Positions 55,701-64,000 of a stretch of DNA of 64,000 nt are shown here, in pieces. The stretch covers positions 652,501-716,500 of the forward strand of contig BROI01000001.1 of assembly GCA_027923505.1 (NCBI GenBank). The letters run 5' to 3'. The stretch is from Mayamaea pseudoterrestris. Lineage: Eukaryota; Bacillariophyta; Bacillariophyceae; Sellaphorales; Sellaphoraceae. The translations under genes were made by a program, and so were the position numbers. A model generated the notes under the pieces. The model made no database searches, was not told the DNA's origin, and saw nothing but the letters and a program-made list of their open reading frames with translations. Each line of letters starts with the position of its first letter. The stretch's first letter is position 1.

Positions 55701-56029
55701 TGACACGATAATATCAGACAAACCTTTATTCCAGCGACTACAATGGACTAGGAGCGATCAACCTCTTCGTCCAGCGTAAAGCAAACAAACAAACTCAATT
55801 GCTAGAATAGTGCATGTTACTCGCTACTCTACTCGTGCGCTTCTTTCTCGTTCTCACTGGGTTCACGGTCGAGGTTCACGCCTCGATCGTCAGCGATTTC
55901 ACTCATGTATGTGAGGATTCGGTCACAAGTGTGACTCAACCCTGCACAGGATTAAATGCATACAAAACACAGGTAGCTAACCGTCTTGTCATAAGACGCA
56001 GGTCAACTCAACTCAATAATATTGTGTCA
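55701..56029 (-). repeat. 5' LTR of copia copy 2
   Basis: 329 bases, about four differences from the 3' LTR (near 98.8 percent identity by eye). The element interior begins at 55700 with a sequence reading GATTAACAGTC on the minus strand, where a primer-binding site would lie; I could not assign the tRNA. Confidence 0.92.
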
Positions 56030-59000
56030 CTCCCTTTGTGGCTGCAGGGATCATCAGCATTGCCTGCTGAACCCTCCAATATATTTCAAATAGGTTGGTT
56101 GTCATGATGGGCCATATGGTGGTAGTTGCACCTCAGTATTCATCACCGTGTATGCCATGGTGAGACTGAACTGACCCTACAACTTGTTGGATCTGCCAGC
56201 GGTGCACCTCAAGTGGCAAGTGAGACTTCCAAAATGGCCTCCAGACCCCATATTACACAAACATGGACTGTAATAGTGAATGGGGCTCATATACTTGTCC
56301 AATTGGGTGTGGAAGCCATTACTATGCCCTGAGACTCTGCACATTCAACAACTGGTTGAATGTGCCAGCCATGCTCCCTTTGTGGCTGCAGGGATCATGA
56401 GCATTGCCTGCTGAGCCCTCCAATATCTTTCATATCATGTTTGTTGTCATGATGGGCCATAAGTTGGTCAGTTGCACCTCAGTATCCTTCACCGTGTATG
56501 CCATGGTGTGACTGAGCAAATCCAACAATTTGTTGGGTCTGCCAGATCTGCCAGCAGTGCACCTCAAGTGGCAAGTGAGACTTTAAAATGTCCTCCAAAC
56601 CCCATAATCCAACTAACATGGACTTTACCAGTAAATGGGACTCAAAGACTTGTCCATTGGGGTGTGCAAGCCATCACTATGCCCTGAGACTCAGCACATT
56701 CAACAACTGGTTGAATGTGCCAGCCCTGCTCCCTTTTTGGCTGCAAGGATCATTAGCACTGCCTGATGATCCCTCCAGTATATTTCAAATTGGTTTGTTG
56801 TCATGATGGGCCAATAAGTTGGTCAGTTGCACCTCAGTATCCTTCACCATGTATGCCACGGTGAGACTGAGCAGATCTAACAACTTGTTGGATCTGCTAG
56901 AGCTGCCAGCAGTGCACCTCAAGTGGCAAGTGAGACTTCCAAAATGGCCTCCAGACCCCATATTACACAAACATGGACTGTAACAGTGAATGGGACTCAT
57001 AGACTTGTCCTGTTGGGGTGGAAGCCATCACTATGCCCTGACACTCCGCACATTCAACAACTGGTTGAATGTGCCAGCCCTGCTCCCTTTGTGGCTGCAG
57101 GGATCATCAGCAGTGCCTGCTGAATCCTCCAATATATTTCAAATAGGTTTGTTGTCATGATGGGCCATATGTTGGTCAATTGCAGCTCAATATCCATAAC
57201 CGTGTATGCCATGGTGAGACTCAGCCGATCCTACAACTTGTTGGATTTGCCAGCAGTGCCCCTCAAGTGGCAAGTGAGACTTCCAAAATGGCCTGCAGAC
57301 CCCATAATACAACTAACATGGACTTTATTAGCGAATGGGACTCAAAGACTTGTCCATTGGGGTGTGGAAGCCATCACTATGCCCTGAGACTCCACACATT
57401 CAACAACTGGTTGAATGTGCCAGCCCTGCTCCCTTTGTGGCTGCAGGGAGCATCCGCATTGCCTGCTGAGCCCTCCAATATATTGCAAATAGGCATGTTG
57501 TCATGATGGGCCATATGTTGGTCAGTTGCATCTCAGTAACCATCACAATGTATGCCATGGTGAGACTCCGCCAACCCTACAACTTGTTGGATCTGCTAGT
57601 GGTGCACCTCAAGTGGCAAGCAAGACTTCTAAAATGGCATGCAAACCCCATAATACAACAAACATGGACTTGAACAGTGAATGGGACTCATAGACTTCTC
57701 CATTGAGGTGTAGAAGCTATTACTATGCCCTGAGACTCCACACATTCAAAAACTGGTTGAATGTGCCAGCCCTGCTCCCTTTTTGGTTGCAGGGATCACC
57801 AGCATTGCCTGCTGAGCCCTCCAATATCTTTCATATCACATTTGTTGTCATGATGGGCCAATAAGTTGGTCAGTTGCACCTCAGTATCCATCACCATGGT
57901 ACGCCACTGTGAGACTTAGCAAATCCAACAACATGTTGGATCTGCCAGAGCTGCCAGCAGTGCACCTAAAGTGGCAAGTGAGACTTCCAAAATGGTCTCC
58001 AGACCCCATAATACAACTAACATGGACTTTACCAGTAAATGTGACTCAAAGAATTGTCCATTGGGGTGTGGAAGCCATCAATATGCCCTGAGACTCCGCA
58101 CATTCAACAACTGGTTGAATGTGCCAGCCCTGCTTCCTTTGTGGCTGCAGGGATCATCAGCATTGCCTGCTGAGCCCTCCAGTATATTGCAAATAGGTTT
58201 GTTGTCATGATGGGCCATAGTTGGTCAGTTGCACCTGAGTATCCATCACCATGTATGCCATGGTGAGACTGAGCCGATTCTACAACTTGTTGGATCTGCC
58301 AGCGGTGCACCTCAAGTGGCAAGTGAGACTTCCAAAATGGCCTGCAGTCCCCATAATACAACTAACATGGACTGTAACAGTGAATGGGGCTCATAGACTT
58401 GTCCAATTGGGTGTGGAAGCCATCACTATGCCCTGAGACTCCGCACATTCAACAACTGGTTGAATGTGCCAGCCATGCTCCCTTTGTGGCTGCAGGGATC
58501 ATCAGCATTGCCTGCTGAGCCCTCCAATATCTTTCATATCATGTTTGTTGTCATGATAAGCCATAAGAAATCAGTTGCACCTCGGTATCCTTCACTGTGT
58601 ACGCCACGGTGAGACTGAGCAGATCCAACAACTTGTTGGATCTGCCAGCGGTGCACTTCAAGTGGCAAGTGAAACTTCCAAAATGGCCTGCAGACCCCAT
58701 AATACAACAAATATGGACTGTAACAGTGAATGGGACTCATAGACTTGTCCATTGGGGTGTGGAAGCCATAACTTTGCCCTGAGACTCAGCACATTCAACA
58801 ACTGGTTGAATGTGCCAGCCATGCTTCCTTTGTGGCTGCAGGTATCATCAGCATTGCCTGCTGAGCCCTCCAATATCTTTCATATCATGTTTGTTGTCAT
58901 GATGGGCCATAAGTTGGTCAGTTGCACCTCAGTATCCATCATCTTGAAAGCCATGGTGAGATTGAGCCGACCCTACAACTTGTTGGATCTGCCAGCAGTG

Positions 59001-59105
59001 CACCTCAAGTGGCAAATGAGACTTCCAAAATGGTCTCCAGACCCCATAATCCAACTAACATGAACTTTACCAGTAAATGGGACTCATGGACTTGTTATTT
59101 TGGGT
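56030..59105 (+). repeat. Satellite B, second array, opposite orientation (about 9 units of ~346 bases)
   Basis: Homologous to 26485-30885 in reverse complement: GAGACTCCGCACATTCAACAA, GGATCATCAGCATTGCCTGCTGAG and GTGTGGAAGCCATCACTATG match the other array. Each unit is a dimer: ATTCAACAACTGGTTGAAT and ATCCAACAACTTGTTGGAT lie 176 and 170 bases apart in alternation (58447, 58623, 58793). The second forms a perfect 27-base palindrome at 58619-58645 (13-base arm GCAGATCCAACAA, one centre base). The array begins right at the copia LTR and ends at a junction with satellite D. Confidence 0.94.
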
Positions 59106-59109
59106 GTGG

Positions 59110-62100
59110 AAGGGAAGCAGGCAACATGCAGGAGGCAAATGCACAAAGTGAATGCAATATACAATATCCATTTGTGACCTTGGATCATGCCCCAAGCCAG
59201 TTTACAAAGAGATTGTGGGGATCTGATGTTTGCCACTGCTAGGGTAGGCAGTCACATAGTACCTGCTAACTGAAGCTGCTGACCTGAAGGCAAAAGGCAA
59301 GCAGGAGGCTGATGCGCAAAACAAATTCACCAAGGAGGTATGTCTTGTGCCCTCGGATCATGCACAGTGGCTGTACGCATAGAGTGTGTGGGCACTTCAT
59401 GTTTGCCACTGCTAGGTTGATGTTCGGCAGTTGGGTAGTACATACCAGTAACTTCTGCGGATCTGGAAGCAGGCAACATGCAGGAGGCAAATGCACAAAG
59501 TGAATGCACTATACAAAATCCATTTGAGACCTCGGATCATGCCCCAAGCCAGTTTACAAAGAGATTGTGGGGATCTGATGTTTGCCCCTGCTAGGGTAGG
59601 CAGTCACATAGTACCTGCTAACTGAAGCTGCTGACCTGAAGGCAAAAGGCAAGCAGGAGGCTGATGCGCAAAACAAATTCACCATGGAGGTATGTCTTGT
59701 GCCCTTGGATCATGCACAGTGGCTGTACGCATAGAGTGTGTGGGCACTTCATGTTTGCCACTGCTAGGTTGGTGTTCGGCAGTTGGGTAGTACATACCAG
59801 CAACTTCTGCGGATCTGGAAGCAGGCAACATGCAGGAGGCAAATGCACAAAGTGAATGCACTATACAATATCCATTTGTGACCTTGGATCATGCCCCAAG
59901 CCAGTTCACAAAGAGATTGTGGGGATCTGATGTTTGCCACTGCTAGGGTAGGCAGTCACATAGTACCTGCTAACGGAAGCTGCTGACCTGAAGGCAAAAG
60001 GCAAGCAGGAGGCTGATGCGCGAAACAAATTCACCAAGGAGGTATGTCTTGTGCCCTCGGATCATGCACAGTGGCTGTACGCATAGAGTGTGTGGGCACT
60101 TCATGTTTGCCACTGCTAGGTTGGTGTTCGGCAGTTGGGTAGTACATACCAGCAACTTCTGCGGATCTGGAAGCAGGCAACATGCAGGAGGCAAATGCAC
60201 AAAGTGAATGCACTATACAATATCCATTTCTGACCTTGGATCATGCCCCAAGCCAGTTCACAAAGAGATTGTGGGGATCTGATGTTTGCCACTGCTAGGG
60301 TAGGCAGTCACATAGTACCTGCTAACGGAAGCTGCTGACCTGAAGGCAAAAGGCAAGCAGGAGGCTGATGCGCGAAACAAATTCACCAAGGAGGTATGTC
60401 TTGTGCCCTCGGATCATGCACAGTGGCTGTACGCATAGAGTGTGTGGGCACTTCATGTTTGCCACTGCTAGGTTGGTGTTCGGCAGTTGGGTAGTACATA
60501 CCAGCAACTTCTGCGGATCTGGAAGCAGGCAACATGCAGGAGGCAAATGCACAAAGTGAATGCACTATACAATATCCATTTCTGACCTTGGATCATGCCC
60601 CAAGCTAGTTTACAAAGAGATTGTAGGGATCTGATGTTTGCCACTGCTAGGGTAGGCAGTCACATAGTACCTGCTAACTGAAGCTGCTAACCTGAAGGCA
60701 AAAGGCAAGCAGGAGGCTGATGCGCAAAACAAATTCACCAAGGAGGTATGTCTTGTGCCCTCGGATCATGCACAGTGGCTGTACGCATAGAGTGTGTGGG
60801 CACTTCATGTTTGCCACTGCTAGGTTGGTGTTCAGCAGTTGGGTAGTACATACCAGCAACTTCTGCGGATCTGGAAGCAGGCAACATGCAGGAGGCAAAT
60901 GCACAAAGGGAATGCACTATACAATATCCATTTGTGACCTTGGATCATGCCCCAAGCCAGTTTACAAAGAGATTGTGGGGATCTGATGTTTGCCACTGCT
61001 AGGGTAGGCAGTCACATAGTACCTGCTAACTGAAGCTGCTGACCTGAAGGCAAAAGGCAAGCAGGAGGCTGATGCGCAAAACAAATTCACCAAGGAGGTA
61101 TGTCTTGTGCCCTCGGATCATGCACAGTGGCTGTACGCATAGAGTGTGTGGGCACTTCATGTTTGCCACTGCTAGGTTGGTGTTCGGCAGTTGGGTAGTA
61201 CATACCAGCAACTTCTGCGGATCTGGAAGCAGGCAACATGCAGGAGGCAAATGCACAAAGGGAATGCACTATACAATATCCATTTGTGACCTTGGATCAT
61301 GCCCCAAGCCAGTTTACAAAGAGATTGTGGGGATCTGATGTTTGCCACTGCTAGGGTAGGCAGTCACATAGTACCTGCTAACTGAAGCTGCTGACCTGAA
61401 GGCAAAAGGCAAGCAGGAGGCTGATGCGCAAAACAAATTCACCAAGGAGGTATGTCTTGTGCCCTCGGATCATGCACAGTGGCTGTACGCATAGAGTGTG
61501 TGGGCACTTCATGTTTGCCACTGCTAGGTTGGTGTTCGGCAGTTGGGTAGTACATACCAGCAACTTCTGCGGATCTGGAAGCAGGCAACATGCAGGAGGC
61601 AAATGCACAAAGTGAACGCACTATACAATATCCATTTGTGACCTTGGATCATGCCCCAAGCCAGTTTACAAAGAGATTGTGGGGATCTGATGTTTGCCAC
61701 TGCTAGGGTAGGCAGTCACAGAACCTGCTAACTGAAGCTGCTGACCTGAAGGCAAAAGGCAAGCAGGAGGCTGATGCGCAAAACAAATTCACCAAGGAGG
61801 TATGACTTGGGCCCTCGGATCATGCACAGTGGCTGTACACATAGAGTGTGTGGGCACTTCATGTTTGCCACTGCTAGGTTGGTGTTCGGCAGTTGGGTAG
61901 TACATACCAGCAACTTCTGCGGATCTGGAAGCAGGCAACATGCAGGAGGCAAATGCACAAAGTGAACGCACTATACAATATCCATTTGTGACCTTGGATC
62001 ATGCCCCAAGCCAGTTTACAAAGAGATTGTGGGGATCTGATGTTTGCCACTGCTAGGGTAGGCAGTCACATAGTACCTGCTAACTGAAGCTGCTGACCTG

Positions 62101-64000
62101 AAGGCAAAAGGCAAGCAGGAGGCTGATGCCCAAAACAAATTCACCAAGGAGGTATGACTTGGGCCCTCGGATCATGCACAGTGGCTGTACGCATAGAGTG
62201 TGTGGGCACTTCATGTTTGCCACTGCTAGGTTGGTGTTCGGCAGTTGGGTAGTACATACCAGCAACTTCTGCTGATCTGGAAGCAGGCAACATGCAGGAG
62301 GCAAATGCACAAAGTGAATGCACTATACAATATCCATTTGTGACCTTGGATCATGCCCCAAGCCAGTTTACAAAGAGATTGTGGGGATCTGATGTTTGCC
62401 ACTGCTAGGGTAGGCAGTCACATAGTACCTGCTAACTGAAGCTGCTGACCTGAAGGCAAAAGGCAAGCAGGAGGCTGATGCCCAAAACAAATTCACCAAG
62501 GAGGTATGTCTTGTGCCCTCGGATCATGCACAGTGGCTGTACGCATAGAGTGTGTGGGCACTTCATGTTTGCCACTGCTAGGTTGATGTTCGGCAGTTGG
62601 GTAGTACATACCAGCAACTTCTGCGGATCTGGAAGCAGGCAACATGCAGGAGGCAAATGCACAAAGTGAATGCACTATACAATATCCATTTGTGACCTTG
62701 GATCATGCCCCAAGCCAGTTTACAAAGAGATTGGGGGGATTCGATGTTTGCCCCTGCTAGAGTAGGCAGTCACATAGTACCTGCTAACTGAAGCTGCTGA
62801 CCTGAAGGCAAAAGGCAAGCAGGAGGCTGATGCGCAAAACAAATTCACCAAGGAGGTATGTCTTGTGCCCTCGGATCATGCACAGTGGCTGTACGCATAG
62901 AGTGTGTGGGCACTTCATGTTTGCCACTGCTAGGTTGGTGTTCGGCAGTTGGGTAGTACATACCAGCAACTTCTGCGGATCTGGAAGCAGGCAACATGCA
63001 GGAGGCAAATGCACAAAGTGAATGCACTATACAATATCCATTTGTGACCTTGGATCATGCCCCAAGCCAGTTTACAAAGAGATTGTGGGGATCTGATGTT
63101 TGCCACTGCTAGGGTAGGCAGTCACATAGTACCTGCTAACTGAAGCTGCTGACCTGAAGGCAAAAGGCAAGCAGGAGGCTGATGCGCAAAACAAATTCAC
63201 CAAGGAGGTATGTCTTGTGCCCTCGGATCATGCACAGTGGCTGTACGCATAGAGTGTGTGGGCACTTCATGTTTGCCACTGCTAGGTTGGTGTTCGGCAG
63301 TTGGGTAGTACATACCAGCAACTTCTGTGGATCTGGAAGCAGGCAACATGCAGGAGGCAAATGCACAAAGTGAATGCACTATACAATATCCATTTGTGAC
63401 CTTGGATCATGCCCCAAGCCAGTTTACAAAGAGATTGTGGGGATCTGATGTTTGCCACTGCTAGGGTAGGCAGTCACATAGTACCTGCTAACTGAAGCTG
63501 ATAACCTGAAGGCAAAAGGCAAGCAGGAGGCTGATGCGCAAAACAAATTCACCAAGGAGGTATGTCTTGTGCCCTCGGACCATGCACAGTGGCTGTATGC
63601 ATAGAGTGTGTGGGCACTTCATGTTTGCCACTGCTAGGTTGGTGTTTGGCAGTTGGGTAGTACATACCAGCAATTTCTGCGGATCTGGAAGCAGGCAACA
63701 TGCAGGAGGCAAATGCACAAAGTGAATGCACTATACAATATCCATTTGTGACCTTGGATCATGCCCCAAGCCAGTTTACAAAGAGATTGTGGGGATCTGA
63801 TGTTTGCCACTGCTAGGGTAGGCAGTCACATAGTACCTGCTAACTGAAGCTGCTGACCTGAAGGCAAAAGGCAAACAGGAGGCTGATGCGCAAAACAAAT
63901 TCACCAAGGAGGTATGTCTTGTGCCCTCGGATCATGCACAGTGGCTGTACGCATAGAGTGTGTGGGCACTTCATGTTTGCCACTGCTAGGTTGGTGTTCG
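59110..64000 (+). repeat. Satellite D, 352-base higher-order tandem array (about 14 units, continues past window)
   Basis: Units repeat at exactly 352 bases (one of 350 near 61720) with very high identity. Each unit contains two diverged monomers: GGATCATGCACAGTGG... and GGATCATGCCCCAAGCC..., starting 179 and 173 bases apart. Both monomers share TGTTTGCCACTGCTAGG, GGCAG, TAGTAC, AAGCAGG and GAGGC-AATGC/GATGC in the same order. Several open frames of 60-88 codons on both strands recur with the unit and have no coding features. Confidence 0.96.

Larger units (their letters stand above)
51221..56029 (-). mobile_element. Ty1/copia LTR retrotransposon, copy 2, with both LTRs
   Basis: A 4809-base minus-strand element of the same family as copy 1. 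LTRs of 329 bases lie at 51221-51549 (3') and 55701-56029 (5'); they differ at about four positions, which suggests recent insertion. Between them, right to left, are gag-like remnants, protease (near 54430), integrase (about 53750-53280), the RT region and RNase H (about 51800-51560). It is shorter than copy 1 and broken in roughly ten or more places, so it is a fossil despite its young LTRs. The left flank is satellite A and the right flank satellite B; the five bases next to each end (GATGG and CTCCC) do not form a target duplication. Confidence 0.93.

Noticed and set aside
59266-63731. Recurring 60-, 63- and 76-codon frames on both strands in satellite D
   Set aside because: Overlapping frames on both strands of one 352-base unit; explained by unit identity, not coding.

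Overview
The window looks like nuclear DNA of a diatom, probably a repeat-rich pennate species (inference; no species marker is present). Reasons: short GT-AG introns of 63-147 bases, a plastid-type signal peptide ending in an A-x-G-F motif on a GDT1/PAM71-like transporter, Ty1/copia elements with a chromodomain-like segment, and a host gene mix (FTO-like dioxygenase, mitochondrial hybrid-cluster protein, DUF711 protein) that fits a stramenopile alga.

Layout. 1-5705: the 3' part of a Ty1/copia element (+) ending in a 329-base LTR. 5706-14415: older, decayed repeats. These are an LTR-like remnant, an unclassified coding-like block, a copia relic (+) carrying a 3 x 85-base tandem repeat and a short telomere-like motif, and a 5'-truncated copia element (-). 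14450-18120: a broken host gene of HEAT-repeat type, possibly UTP10/HEATR1-like. 18260-24850: a 169-base satellite (family A). 24968-26146: a GDT1-like gene. 26485-30885: a ~347-base satellite (family B). 31199-46770: a compact island of about eleven host genes. 47405-48855: satellite family C. 48856-51220: family A again, inverted. 51221-56029: a full-length-type copia copy with two LTRs (-). 56030-59105: family B again, inverted. 59110-64000: a 352-base satellite (family D) that runs off the window.

The island genes have unrelated housekeeping roles: an FTO-like demethylase, an aldo/keto reductase-like protein with a VHL-like tail, a TIM-barrel protein, a DUF711 protein, a METTL21-type methyltransferase, an ABHD11-like hydrolase, Sm protein F, Kish/TMEM167, MGST3, a mitochondrial M3 peptidase and mitochondrial HCP. 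They are packed head-to-head or tail-to-tail with short gaps. I recovered introns in GDT1, the methyltransferase, SmF, Kish, MGST3, the M3 peptidase and HCP by reading splice sites against conserved protein order.

The most unusual signal is in the satellites. Families A and B differ in sequence, but both have a roughly 170-base monomer (B as a two-monomer unit), and each monomer carries one strong palindrome. In A and B the best palindromes (17-27 bases) share the centre ACAACTTGT. Family D is also a two-monomer higher-order repeat. A and B each occur twice, in opposite orientation, on either side of the gene island. This suggests a nucleosome-sized repeat system organised around a dyad-binding site, perhaps for centromere, heterochromatin or transposition functions; that function is inference.
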